Source: Sinotaia quadrata (lineage: Eukaryota; Mollusca; Gastropoda; Architaenioglossa; Viviparidae). From it: a stretch of 64,000 nt of DNA. The position numbers and the translations under genes were made by a program. Position 1 is the first letter of the stretch, and every line of letters starts with the position of its first letter. The notes below the pieces were generated by a model. The model was given only the letters and a program-made list of their open reading frames with translations. It did not search any database and was not told the DNA's origin. The stretch spans positions 101,468,635 to 101,532,634 of the forward strand of contig CM054180.1 in assembly GCA_028829895.1 (NCBI GenBank), written 5' to 3'. Positions 24,142-34,679 of the stretch are shown here, piece by piece.

Positions 24142-24645
24142 ATGCGATGAATAGAAGACATTAAATCCTTAAGAGTTAAGCAAGTTTCATGTTTGTTATC
24201 TTGACAATTGAACTTCTTGTATTTTATCTTCTAAAAACAGAAAATTTGTTTTGCTTACCCTGTTTCTTCTCTTCTTCTTTGACCTATAGAGAGTTCAAAG
24301 AGAAATAAATACACAAATAAATACATGCAACATAATTACTAAGTATATTATTTCATAAAACACATTACAATAATTTGATTCTGTATATTTTAAGATAGAC
24401 AAAGAAAAAATAAGACTGTTATTTCTGTCATTATTTGTTTGAATTCTAATGAGGTAAATCCGTTTTAGCTATTTCTCTTTTAAAAATTCTGTAAATATAT
24501 TTATTTGTTTCATTATCTACAGTCTTAAGACTTTATATATTATATGTAATCATTCTTAAGTGTTTGCATTTATATTATTTGTAGATTTTATATGTGTTTA
24601 TAGAAGTTAGTGTGAGAATTGACATTGTGTTCGTCTGGAAGTGTA
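23446..24645. other. Non-coding DNA with (GT)n
   Basis: A GT microsatellite lies at about 24078-24139. Its open frame is a by-product. No gene seen. Confidence 0.55.
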
Positions 24646-24653
24646 CTGTAAAG
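24646..24653. repeat. 8-bp target-site duplication of hAT-3 (left)
   Basis: CTGTAAAG, repeated at 33565-33572. Confidence 0.9.
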
Positions 24654-24744
24654 CAGTGGTCCCCAACCCCCGGTCCGCGGACCGGTACCGGTCCGTGGAC
24701 CATATGGTACCGGTCCGCGGACCAAATGGTACAGGGCCCCCCAA

Positions 24745-26479
24745 TTTTATTTTTACTCTAGTGTATTTCTTTCGGGTTTGTGCGACTTTCCATGGACGAG
24801 ATTGAGTCTGAGCATTCATTCTCCCAGTTGGTGCACGATCGTCTGTCTTTGCTTTTAAAGAATTCGAGCTCTACTTCCCAACCACACCAACACACTTCGC
24901 TTCGGACCACCGACGAACGCACTCCATCCATTGGACCGCCGGGAGGAGAGTCATGTCAAAGCGCCACACCCGACAAACCAGCACTAAGACTCAGCACTTT
25001 TCAGGGCTGGCAAAAATGCCACTACTGCCCACTCCACCAAGTGACATTTTACGCGATTCTGAGTCAGTCACAGAAGATGCGGACGGCCCTTTCTGTTTCA
25101 CAAACGAGCGCATAGCCCAGCTGAGACAGATAACGGCAAAAGAAGTTTGAAGAGGTGCAAACATTAAGAAGTACAAAGGAGAAGACTGGACAAAATACTG
25201 CTGTGAAATCAGCAAACCAACCGAAAATGGGGGCATACGAAAAGTTACCCCCTTCACCTTCACACTAGAAACTAAAAACGTTGAACTAAAAAATGCGTTC
25301 ACTAATTTGCTGTTGACCCTCTTCCACACAAAAACAGAAGATGAACTTACACTAGACAACAAGCCATCTTAACCGCAATTGGTCTCCATAAGATTTTAAA
25401 CAAGCACCTGACAAGGCAACACGAAGAAAAAACTACATCAACAGACTGTGAAACACAGACAGACATCTTCTGGAAAATAACGCCGACAACAAAAACACGC
25501 TCTTCACAAACGGAAAAGGAGGAAACAACGCGAAAACCCACACAGGAAGACGGCACAACTCAAACAGTCAAAGGAAAAAGCCACGTTTCCACCTAAACTC
25601 TACAAGCCACTACAAGAGAAAGTGGAATAAACACCAACATCATCTGGAAAATTCCACCTACGGCCAAAGTGAATTCAACTCAAACAGCAAAACAAGAAAT
25701 CAGCCAGGCATTCTCGCAAACTCCAAAAACCCACAACAGATAATAAGGAAACTCAGACTACAAGCTCTATCAGCAAAGAAAAAGAAATTAAAACAACTAC
25801 CACCGAAAATAAGAAGAAACGCCAAAAAATCTCCAGTACACAAACGTTACATATCAAGACGCAAGAAAGAAAAATACAAACAGAAAAAGAAGTGAAGACA
25901 ACTGACGCAAAGACCGAAACAGAAGTCGACAACGCTCCAACTACACCATAAGAAACAACAACAACGACTAAACCAACTGCCCCCAATCCACAGCCAGAGT
26001 CACCACCAGGGACTGCAACAAAGACAACCACAACAGACACACGAAAAAACACTACAGAACGGAGCCCCAAATCAAAAAGAAGGCGCCCGCCACAACACAT
26101 CAGACGACAACAACAGTATCCTCTACTACAGCCACAACAACAGAATCCACAACAACAACGGCAGCGCTGCGACAACAACCACCGCCGACAACAACAACAA
26201 CGGTGGCAGCACAGGGAGCAACATCACATGCAGTGGGGATATTATAACCACCCCATTGCGGATCTAATTCAACTAATGCTTGCCGCCAACACCCACCTAC
26301 ATACAGTCCAACGGCTACCGGGGACATCAACAACAACAGTGCCAACGACAACAACAACACCACTGGTGAACATTACAGGGTGGGGAGTGAACATCCTGGG
26401 CGCACATACACACTAAGTACAGACGATGTGGTATTATCCTGGGCTCTGTAAACCCCCTCACCTGCCAATACAACAACGG
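24745..26479 (+). pseudogene. CA-rich LINE 5' part (ORF1), truncated
   Basis: A- and C-rich coding-like DNA like that of the LINE at 5 kb. It opens with MDEIESEHSFSQLVHDR from an ATG at 24792, shifts frame near 24950, and continues with FTNERIAQLRQITAKEV, YKGEDWTKYCCEISK and VTPFTFTLETKNVELKNAF to about 25370. A Thr/Gln/Lys-rich tail with repeated TQT phrases follows to about 26400. Just before the LTR element a segment reads VVLSW, the kind of start seen in LINE endonucleases (LSWN). I read this as ORF1 plus the first residues of ORF2 of an I-type LINE. The class is inferred from composition and layout, not from a diagnostic domain. Confidence 0.45.
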
Positions 26480-26484
26480 CCACC
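26480..26484. repeat. 5-bp target-site duplication of LTR element (left)
   Basis: CCACC immediately before the 5' LTR, repeated at 33127-33131 after the 3' LTR. Confidence 0.88.
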
Positions 26485-28364
26485 TGTCACGGGGATGGGA
26501 GGGGGTAATCAGAAAATTTATTTTTGTCCCTGTAAATTGTCTCCCCCTTTGTCCATACGTGGCCCGTTCGGGACACGCTCTCAAGAGTTCACCTACAGGT
26601 TAGGGTGAAAGGTTAATTAAATGGTGCTGACAGCAAGTTTGTTCCCAATTGCCATCAGGGCTTTTGGCTTATTTTGTGTACAGTTTTTTCAATGTATTAA
26701 TGAGCGAGTGGTACTATGTTCATGCTTTGTCAGAGTGTTAGAGAGTGTGAACGCTTACTTTATAATTTTACTTTTATAATTAAAATCATTTGTATGTTTC
26801 TTTATGTTAAGGTTGGATAGTCATTTTAATAATAGATAGAAGTTGTAGCTAGTCAGTTTTAGTCCTTACATATAAATTTAGTTAGGAACTATTTTCTTAG
26901 TCAATGCACCCCTAGAATAAATGCACCAAAACTCGAGAACAATAGCTAAGCAGTCATGACTAATGAGTTATTTTTTTTTCTGGGAGGGAAAGAATAAAAG
27001 GATTCACCCGGCCATTTTGAATCAGTGTGTGTGTGTATGTTCTGGACTACAGAGAGGTGTGAGGTCGTATATGGTTCGCCTACACCGAGTCCGGACCGTC
27101 TTTTCTATTCTCGTTAATCGGGGAAGAAAGACCAGAATATCTTCCAAGTATTATACAGTGTTGGAGGTGTGTTTTGTCGCACCCAACTCTTTTATGGTAA
27201 CCTGCGTCGGATGCCAGTATTATACGTTGGGACCGAAACCTGGACAGTGGTTGTCCATCAGTGACTTTGCGCCAAGTGCTGACGGGACAAGACTGGGTCG
27301 GGAGAAAGATATTCCCCACCACTCATCAATATAACTTCGCCCGCTATTCTTCAGCGAGGAGTTAAGAGTTATACTTTCGGCGTTTATCAACGCGAAAGTG
27401 CCAGTCAACGAGGCCTGACGGTTCTACAACCTCAACTCGTCGTATGTACTTCGTACATTATCTGCGGTATCATCGTGATTTTCCTAGTTTGTTGGCCAAT
27501 ACCACTACGTTTATTTTTCGTCACGCAGACGTGCGTTTTCTTTTCCTTGAAATTAGTAAGTAGAAGAACTTTTCTCAGGGTGCATTCATTTAGGTAGGAT
27601 AGTTAGAGTATAAACATTTAATTTTGATTTTAACAAGTAATTAGAGATTGGATGAATATTTGTGGAGTTTAAAATTAACATTCATTGACGTTGGGTTTTT
27701 CACCCACTAATTTTAAGACATTTATTCTTTAAAGATGAGATAAATTTTTGCGGTCATTACCGCTAGTGTGTTTTTTGTATCGGGCTACGCCCAAAATATT
27801 GTGCCACGTAATATTGGCAATAGTAGAGAATGTTCATCACTGTTTAAGGTTTTATTTTAAAATTTTATTTCATTTATCATATCCATTGTTCTTTCTTTCT
27901 TTCTTTCTTTTTCCCCCTATCCCATGAATGTTGCCGAGCGGATGTATTTTTTTGAATGAATGACTAACACCGTGCGAGAGAATTAGCCCCAAGTTGTTAG
28001 AATAAATTTCTTCTTTTTTTTTAACTCTTCATCAAGAGTTGGGTTTCTCTCTCTCTCTGTGGTGTGAGTGCGGTGCTACGGTTGTTTGTTCGTTCATTCT
28101 GTCCGTCCCTCAAAATACATTCATCCCGCATTCATACATACACGCTGGCTTTCACATTTTACCCCACATCTCAGAATAAAGCTAATCCTAACCCCCACAA
28201 AACTATTCGTGGTGTCTGAGTGTGAGAATGATCATCAACATCTGATCGTTCGATGTGATCCCGGCAAGTCACGGTAACTGACCTGACCCCACCCCTTTGA
28301 CCGAGAAGGAGAGAGAGGCCAGCGACAGTCAGTCAGACAACAACAACATAGGCGGACCGTGACA
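26485..28364 (+). repeat. 5' LTR, 1,880 bp
   Basis: Offset to the 3' LTR is a constant 4,762 bases from first to last base. By eye only two substitutions were noticed (near 26929 and 26943, compared with 31691 and 31705). An AATAAA at about 28174 is a candidate polyadenylation signal; others lie at about 26920 and 28000. The LTR has a (TTTC)n patch at about 27894-27910. The 60-120-codon open frames inside, on both strands, recur identically in the 3' LTR and show no domain. Confidence 0.95.
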
Positions 28365-28368
28365 TTTT

Positions 28369-28386
28369 TGGTGACCCTGACGTGAT
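28369..28386 (+). other. Primer-binding site, tRNA-Trp type
   Basis: TGGTGACCCTGACGTGAT begins 4 nt after the LTR end. The complement of a eukaryotic tRNA-Trp 3' end, as I remember it, is TGGTGACCCCGACGTGAT, so 17 of 18 positions fit. The single C-to-T change lies at position 10 of the site. Confidence 0.75.
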
Positions 28387-28389
28387 CGG

Positions 28390-28685
28390 GTAAGAATTGT
28401 GTGTATGATTGCATCATTCTTTTTTTCTTCTTTTCTTTCCTATCTTCATCGCCATCATTACATAGGTTTGTGTATTGATGTGATTTTTTTGTGCACTGTG
28501 GATTTTTGTACACATTGACTTTGCATTGGTTTTTGCGAGTATTGATTTTTGTACACTGGATTTTTGTGCACATTAATTTTTGCCTTGCTTTTAGTGTTCT
28601 GTGATCTTTTTGCGCATATTTTCATGCACCATTTTCTCGACATTTTTGTGCGCGATAGGGCCGTGAGTTTTTTCCGTGTATGCAG
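28390..28685 (+). other. Candidate leader intron of LTR element
   Basis: A GTAAGA donor stands directly behind the primer-binding site and a strong acceptor (TTTTTTCCGTGTATGCAG) ends at 28685, 46 nt before the gag-like ATG. The interval is T-rich and carries diverged repeats of a TTTTTGTACACATTGA-like phrase. Removing it would shorten the 5' leader. Splicing is inferred from the signals only. Confidence 0.4.
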
Positions 28686-28731
28686 TTAGGACATTTCGGA
28701 CGTTGTTAGTGTGTACTCCCAGGACATCAGC

Positions 28732-30771
28732 ATGGATGAGTGGGCTGATAGGTGTAGAGTCCAGAGGGAAGCTTTAGCAACAGGAAATGAGTTGGGCCTT
28801 AAAGGGGCAGAATTGGTACAATTTTTGAGGGAGAAGTTGAGAGAATGGGATGAGGCAGAGACCACCCTAGAGATAGAGGAGTTTGTGAGGGAAGTGAGAT
28901 GTAGAGAGCTAGAAGCAGAAAATAGAGAGGAACTTTTAGATATGGGTAGGGAAGACGGATTAGATGGAGAAGAATTAGAGCAGTTTGTAAAAGATGAGAT
29001 AGTGTGGCTGTATGAGTTCGAGCTCAGAAGATTCGAGTTGAAAAAGAGAAGGTTAGAAGAGGAAGAAAAAGACAGACTTAAGATACAGATGGAAGCTTTA
29101 AACAAGGGAGAAGAGCTAGGCCTTAAAGGATTTGAGTTAATGCAATACGTGGAGCAGGAAGTGGTATGTAGGGTTAAGAGGGAGGAAGCCCTAGATGAGA
29201 GAAAGTGGTCGTCTAACACAGTAGAGGAACTAAAGAGAAAGTTAGAAGAAAGAAAGAAGAACGGACAGGCTAAGTTAGAGAAAGAGAGAATGAAGTTAGA
29301 GAAAGAGAGAATGAAGCTAGAGAGGGAGAAAATGAGGTGTAAGATCGCCTTAGACATAGAGAAGGCGAGGGTAGAGGCTAAGGCAAGGATTAGAAGAAGT
29401 TTATATGGTATTGAGGAATTACCTGTGACAAAGGTTCAGGACCAAGTGGGTGACTGTTTTTGTAAGCATTTCAAAAGATGCGAAACCGTAATTGACCAGG
29501 TTGCGATGTCGGATGGGGAGGAAGCTACTGTCATGACGACGGGGGAAGCTACTCGCCCGAATGTTGAGGATATGAGGGATGACTCTCTTAGAGCACCGCT
29601 CGAGGAGTCGAGTGTCACACAGGAATTAGATGATAAGACTAAATTCCTGGTAGGACAAGATGTCGTGACTAGTGGGAATGGTTGTGAAAGAAATAGTCCA
29701 CTACATTCAAAGCACCCTTTTTCATTTGAGATTCCTACAATAGCCGTAGAAATGCCTGACTACGAAATGCCCAAGTTAGATATTCAGTTTGATTTTGACC
29801 TTGAGTTTGATTCTGATGTTAGTGATAATGATAGCGCCGAAGTTTTTTATCCAAATTCTCCGCCATGCTCTGTGGTGATCAATCACTTGAGTGAGACAAC
29901 TGATTCTTCTTTAGATGTCTCAGGACAGTTGTCCGTTTTGTTTTCCCCATCGGGGCAAGAACAGTGTCCATCTTTTTCCACTATGGAAACTTCACTAACA
30001 GGACCGCCGGTATTTTCTGATTTGATATGTACAACACCTATCGCGCTAGAAGTACAGTCCGAAGTTTCAGAGTTCGTTTCATTCCCAGTATCTCCTACCG
30101 AGCATAAGTCTAGTGCACTAATTGAACCGCCGAGTACGACACAGAGCCATTCATTAGTTCAGATAAGCAAGCCAGATAGATTCAGTTACCCCGTCGCTAA
30201 TAACTACACTGTTGCTACTTTCGCTTCGCAAGAGTTTAGCAAGGCAACTCGGTTGCCAAATGACGTATTGAATGCGCCGCAGATTTTTTCGCGTAATGCT
30301 GATACCTCTGAAACAGCAGTTTCGTGTCGTGATCAGTTAGAAGTTACAGACCCATTTGTTTTTGCCAAAACAATTCAATCGGTTGATCAACCCCTGTATA
30401 CGAAAGGAAAAGGTACGGAAAGAGTTTTTGATGACGTCACTCGGACAGTGACAGCGGCTGCAGACGAGGCAGCGAGATTGAGAAACAGTTTTATTTTTCT
30501 TTTCCTACCCCCAAGTACGAGCCTCGTGACGGCTCTGAGAAACTCTAATGAAGTATATGATGGTGGTACCACATTTTTGAGATCACCTGACAAGAGGGAT
30601 GTAAGTGTTGTGGCAGTTGGCATACCCATGTACACTACTACAGTTGTGATTGACACAGGTCAGAATACCAGGGTGTTTGTAACCACTTTGATTTTGACGT
30701 TTAAGTTTAGGCGTAAGGTTGTTTATTTTTTCGTGTTGTGGCACACATGTTATTCCAGCCGTTTGGGATAA
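28732..30771 (+). CDS. Gag-like protein of the LTR element, intact
   Basis: A 679-residue ORF with its ATG at 28732 (the frame is open a little further upstream without an ATG). Residues 1-145 consist of three copies of a charged helical module. The signature GnELGLKGAELvqF recurs at residues 18-31, 72-85 and 126-139, exactly 54 residues apart. A Glu/Lys/Arg-rich predicted coiled coil covers about 150-235, including KLEKERM repeated twice. The rest (240-640) is acidic and Ser/Thr/Pro-rich without a recognised domain. No zinc knuckle is seen. Near the end (about residue 640) VVIDTGQ resembles the start of a retroviral-type aspartic protease, but the ORF stops some 38 residues later. This looks like an N-terminal gag region with pol removed. 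It should act in particle assembly and RNA packaging; that role is inferred from position. Confidence 0.75.
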   Translation: MDEWADRCRVQREALATGNELGLKGAELVQFLREKLREWDEAETTLEIEEFVREVRCRELEAENREELLDMGREDGLDGEELEQFVKDEIVWLYEFELRRFELKKRRLEEEEKDRLKIQMEALNKGEELGLKGFELMQYVEQEVVCRVKREEALDERKWSSNTVEELKRKLEERKKNGQAKLEKERMKLEKERMKLEREKMRCKIALDIEKARVEAKARIRRSLYGIEELPVTKVQDQVGDCFCKHFKRCETVIDQVAMSDGEEATVMTTGEATRPNVEDMRDDSLRAPLEESSVTQELDDKTKFLVGQDVVTSGNGCERNSPLHSKHPFSFEIPTIAVEMPDYEMPKLDIQFDFDLEFDSDVSDNDSAEVFYPNSPPCSVVINHLSETTDSSLDVSGQLSVLFSPSGQEQCPSFSTMETSLTGPPVFSDLICTTPIALEVQSEVSEFVSFPVSPTEHKSSALIEPPSTTQSHSLVQISKPDRFSYPVANNYTVATFASQEFSKATRLPNDVLNAPQIFSRNADTSETAVSCRDQLEVTDPFVFAKTIQSVDQPLYTKGKGTERVFDDVTRTVTAAADEAARLRNSFIFLFLPPSTSLVTALRNSNEVYDGGTTFLRSPDKRDVSVVAVGIPMYTTTVVIDTGQNTRVFVTTLILTFKFRRKVVYFFVLWHTCYSSRLG

Positions 30772-31246
30772 TTTCGAATTTGAGATACGTTCATTTTGCA
30801 TTTAAATATTTGGTGTTGAGGCCAACTTATTTTTTCTAATAATTTTTCAAATACTTTCCTGGATGTTTGTTTACCTATTTTGAGCCTTTGTATTTTAATA
30901 GGCTAATATTGTTTGTATTCTAAGTTGATGTTACATTTTGTGAAGTTTTTCTATACGTTATTTTGGACATTTCCCATAGGATGACAATCACTTTGTCTTC
31001 ATAGGCAGTTTTTTTAGTACTAGTAATGATAATTTTAATTCAGAGCAACAGTTCTAATTTTTGTTTCCATTAGGTGTAAATTTTTGACATGTTAGTACTA
31101 CCAGTACTTGACGTTGACATTTTAATTTGCGTGAATTTTCTTCAGATAATTTTTTTTTAGGAAACAATTTCTCTCCCTAAAAATAAATTTTACTGATATT
31201 TGGTTGATTTCCAACTTACAGTTTCAATCAAATTTTATGGGGGACG
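30772..31246 (+). other. LTR element 3' untranslated region and polypurine tract
   Basis: No coding potential. It ends in TTTTATGGGGGACG directly before the 3' LTR. The purine run at about 31236-31244 is the likely plus-strand primer. Confidence 0.75.
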
Positions 31247-33126
31247 TGTCACGGGGATGGGAGGGGGTAATCAGAAAATTTATTTTTGTCCCTGTAAATT
31301 GTCTCCCCCTTTGTCCATACGTGGCCCGTTCGGGACACGCTCTCAAGAGTTCACCTACAGGTTAGGGTGAAAGGTTAATTAAATGGTGCTGACAGCAAGT
31401 TTGTTCCCAATTGCCATCAGGGCTTTTGGCTTATTTTGTGTACAGTTTTTTCAATGTATTAATGAGCGAGTGGTACTATGTTCATGCTTTGTCAGAGTGT
31501 TAGAGAGTGTGAACGCTTACTTTATAATTTTACTTTTATAATTAAAATCATTTGTATGTTTCTTTATGTTAAGGTTGGATAGTCATTTTAATAATAGATA
31601 GAAGTTGTAGCTAGTCAGTTTTAGTCCTTACATATAAATTTAGTTAGGAACTATTTTCTTAGTCAATGCACCCCTAGAATGAATGCACCAAAACCCGAGA
31701 ACAATAGCTAAGCAGTCATGACTAATGAGTTATTTTTTTTTCTGGGAGGGAAAGAATAAAAGGATTCACCCGGCCATTTTGAATCAGTGTGTGTGTGTAT
31801 GTTCTGGACTACAGAGAGGTGTGAGGTCGTATATGGTTCGCCTACACCGAGTCCGGACCGTCTTTTCTATTCTCGTTAATCGGGGAAGAAAGACCAGAAT
31901 ATCTTCCAAGTATTATACAGTGTTGGAGGTGTGTTTTGTCGCACCCAACTCTTTTATGGTAACCTGCGTCGGATGCCAGTATTATACGTTGGGACCGAAA
32001 CCTGGACAGTGGTTGTCCATCAGTGACTTTGCGCCAAGTGCTGACGGGACAAGACTGGGTCGGGAGAAAGATATTCCCCACCACTCATCAATATAACTTC
32101 GCCCGCTATTCTTCAGCGAGGAGTTAAGAGTTATACTTTCGGCGTTTATCAACGCGAAAGTGCCAGTCAACGAGGCCTGACGGTTCTACAACCTCAACTC
32201 GTCGTATGTACTTCGTACATTATCTGCGGTATCATCGTGATTTTCCTAGTTTGTTGGCCAATACCACTACGTTTATTTTTCGTCACGCAGACGTGCGTTT
32301 TCTTTTCCTTGAAATTAGTAAGTAGAAGAACTTTTCTCAGGGTGCATTCATTTAGGTAGGATAGTTAGAGTATAAACATTTAATTTTGATTTTAACAAGT
32401 AATTAGAGATTGGATGAATATTTGTGGAGTTTAAAATTAACATTCATTGACGTTGGGTTTTTCACCCACTAATTTTAAGACATTTATTCTTTAAAGATGA
32501 GATAAATTTTTGCGGTCATTACCGCTAGTGTGTTTTTTGTATCGGGCTACGCCCAAAATATTGTGCCACGTAATATTGGCAATAGTAGAGAATGTTCATC
32601 ACTGTTTAAGGTTTTATTTTAAAATTTTATTTCATTTATCATATCCATTGTTCTTTCTTTCTTTCTTTCTTTTTCCCCCTATCCCATGAATGTTGCCGAG
32701 CGGATGTATTTTTTTGAATGAATGACTAACACCGTGCGAGAGAATTAGCCCCAAGTTGTTAGAATAAATTTCTTCTTTTTTTTTAACTCTTCATCAAGAG
32801 TTGGGTTTCTCTCTCTCTCTGTGGTGTGAGTGCGGTGCTACGGTTGTTTGTTCGTTCATTCTGTCCGTCCCTCAAAATACATTCATCCCGCATTCATACA
32901 TACACGCTGGCTTTCACATTTTACCCCACATCTCAGAATAAAGCTAATCCTAACCCCCACAAAACTATTCGTGGTGTCTGAGTGTGAGAATGATCATCAA
33001 CATCTGATCGTTCGATGTGATCCCGGCAAGTCACGGTAACTGACCTGACCCCACCCCTTTGACCGAGAAGGAGAGAGAGGCCAGCGACAGTCAGTCAGAC
33101 AACAACAACATAGGCGGACCGTGACA
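31247..33126 (+). repeat. 3' LTR, 1,880 bp
   Basis: Near-identical to the 5' LTR. It ends GTGACA and is followed by the CCACC target duplication, after which hAT-3 coding sequence resumes. Confidence 0.95.
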
Positions 33127-33345
33127 CCACCACAGCACTTAAATCCGTATTTGCATTTCTGAATCCTATTTGTGTGAAGCGGGGTTTTCTGCAGTGACAG
33201 CAACCAAAACAAAACAACGGATGGACATAAGCAACTCACTTCGGGTGTAATTGTATCCTATTACCCCCAGATGGAACCGTCTCGTTGCAAAGAAACAAGC
33301 TCAGGGTTCTCTCTGATTTAGCGCTCTAGTGAGTTAAAATGTTAA
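33127..33345 (+). pseudogene. hAT-3 transposase C-terminal dimerisation region
   Basis: Reads TALKSVFAFLNPICV, then GFSAVTATKTKQRMDISNSL, RV, stop, and further on NRLVAKKQAQGS. This matches the hAT C-terminus (yLCExxFSxLTxIKTKxRNRLDV form). Key positions are eroded: the CE pair reads CV, and a stop follows RV. The LTR element inserted at or very near the start of this segment. Confidence 0.75.
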
Positions 33346-33471
33346 ATCACCTTATATTCATTTTTGATGTAAATGTATTTTAATTTGAAGGCACGTTTAA
33401 ATACAATTAAATTAAAATTATTAAATCAAAACAATCAAAAATATAAACAATCAACGTCCCCCCACATCATC

Positions 33472-33541
33472 GGGCCGCGGTAAAATTATCAAGCGTTGAC
33501 CGGTCCGCGGCAAAATTATCAAGCGTTGACCGGTCCGCGGC
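33472..33541. repeat. 30-bp subterminal repeat of hAT-3
   Basis: About two and a half copies of CGGTCCGCGGCAAAATTATC followed by AAGCGTTGAC, next to the right terminus. Such subterminal repeats in hAT elements are often transposase-binding sites; here that is inference. Confidence 0.85.
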
Positions 33542-33572
33542 GATGAAAAGGTTGGGGACCACTGCTGTAAAG

Positions 33573-34679
33573 TATTAAGAACTTTTAGTATTTTTGTTAT
33601 ATTAAATCTTCATTTTAGTATTTGTATTATTTATTTTGTAAAAATCCTTATTAACCGCATTTTTTCCAGTGGTACAAAAGCTGATTCAGTCCATGATGAA
33701 CCAGTTTACTGTTTCAATATCATTATAAATAGCATAAAGCTCATATAAATACGGACCTGGATATAAAGCTATTTATTAGTTCTATTTGTGTTGAGACCAT
33801 GGCGCATCTATGTTTAGAAATTTTATGTGAGTTTATTATTTCTGTTCACTGTATGATATTTTGAATTGTGGACTGTGTGGACTGAATAGGACCAGGTTTG
33901 GAACAGATGTGCTCGATGTCTGTAAATCCCCTCAATGCTACTAAGTGCACAAGTGGACCCTTCCTGAGGAGAAGTCTGCCTCAAGAGGCGCATTGCAGAG
34001 CGATATTTGTACAACATTAACAACAAAAAGAATAAATGAATAAAATAAATACTACGAACTTTACAAACAGACTTTAACTAGAAAAGGTACTGATTATTGT
34101 TATTTTGTTGATTTAAAACACCATTATTTTTTAAAAGCAAGAAGTAATGTTTTATTATCTATTTGCCATAAATATTTGATAATATATTGGTGTCGCAATT
34201 TATGTTATGTATTATATTTCTCATTTACATAGTTAATTAATATATTAATGAAAACATCTCCATCTTCTGCGTGTGATTGGGTGTGTAATTGTTGATGACT
34301 GAATGTCTTTATTCGCAATAAAACTTTGTGTGCATATCAGTGCGCATATCCGTCTAGCATAATTATGGTTTGGGAACAGAAACCAGAGGGACTGGTGCAT
34401 TACACCATCATTTATAGTGTACACCAGGTGTATCTACCATAATTACCTAACAAGGTCTGAGGAGTAAATTTAGAAAACTTAATAGAGAATATTGATTTAA
34501 AACTGGATTTATGAATATTGCATCTAAGAAGAGAAAAGAAATAATATATTTCTGCATTTCTAAAAATTAAGTCATTTAATTAAAAAAAAGTTTTATATAG
34601 GCCTAGAAATTAAAATGTTCTGACCATCGTTCAGAAAATTAGTTTTAAGTAATAAGACATATTAAGAATATAAGTTTTC
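33573..34679. other. Non-coding DNA
   Basis: No gene assigned. A Kozak-like ACCATGGCG at 33797 opens only nine codons before a GTGAGT, too little to call an exon. Confidence 0.45.

Larger units (their letters stand above)
26485..33126 (+). mobile_element. Gag-only LTR retrotransposon (Gypsy/CsRn1-like signals)
   Basis: A complete 6,642-bp element: 1,880-bp direct LTRs starting TGTCAC and ending GTGACA, a CCACC target duplication, a primer-binding site 4 nt after the 5' LTR that fits the 3' end of tRNA-Trp, a polypurine tract TATGGGGGACG just before the 3' LTR, and a single intact ORF of 679 codons. No reverse transcriptase, RNase H or integrase was found in the 2,882-bp interior. Use of tRNA-Trp and the GLxGxEL-type N-terminal gag module are features I associate with CsRn1-like Ty3/Gypsy elements. 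By layout it is a non-autonomous element that keeps gag, and it would depend on a relative for pol. LTR near-identity indicates recent movement. Confidence 0.9.
24654..33564 (+). mobile_element. hAT-3 DNA transposon with nested retroelements
   Basis: The outer borders are the inverted termini CAGTGGTCCCCAACC, identical over 15 bases on both sides, with CTGTAAAG duplicated outside. Subterminal DNA is GC-rich with CGGTCCGCGG repeats. Only the transposase C-terminus remains (33127-33345). The interior holds a CA-rich LINE 5' fragment (about 24745-26479) and a complete LTR retrotransposon (26485-33126). Without the LTR element the hAT remnant is about 2.3 kb. The order of events is hAT-3 first, then the LINE fragment, then the LTR element. 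Confidence 0.9.

Noticed and set aside
23968..24150. 60-codon frame ending in Cys-Val repeats
   Set aside because: Runs into a GT microsatellite; no other support.
26963..28277. Open frames inside the LTRs, repeated at 31725-33039
   Set aside because: Identical in both LTRs because the LTRs are near-identical, no domain, and they overlap on opposite strands.
28686..29357. 223-codon minus-strand frame opposite the gag-like ORF
   Set aside because: Ser/Leu-rich shadow of a Glu/Lys-rich coding strand.
33797..33830. Kozak-like ATG followed by GTGAGT as a first exon
   Set aside because: Only nine codons and no matching acceptor or downstream exon.
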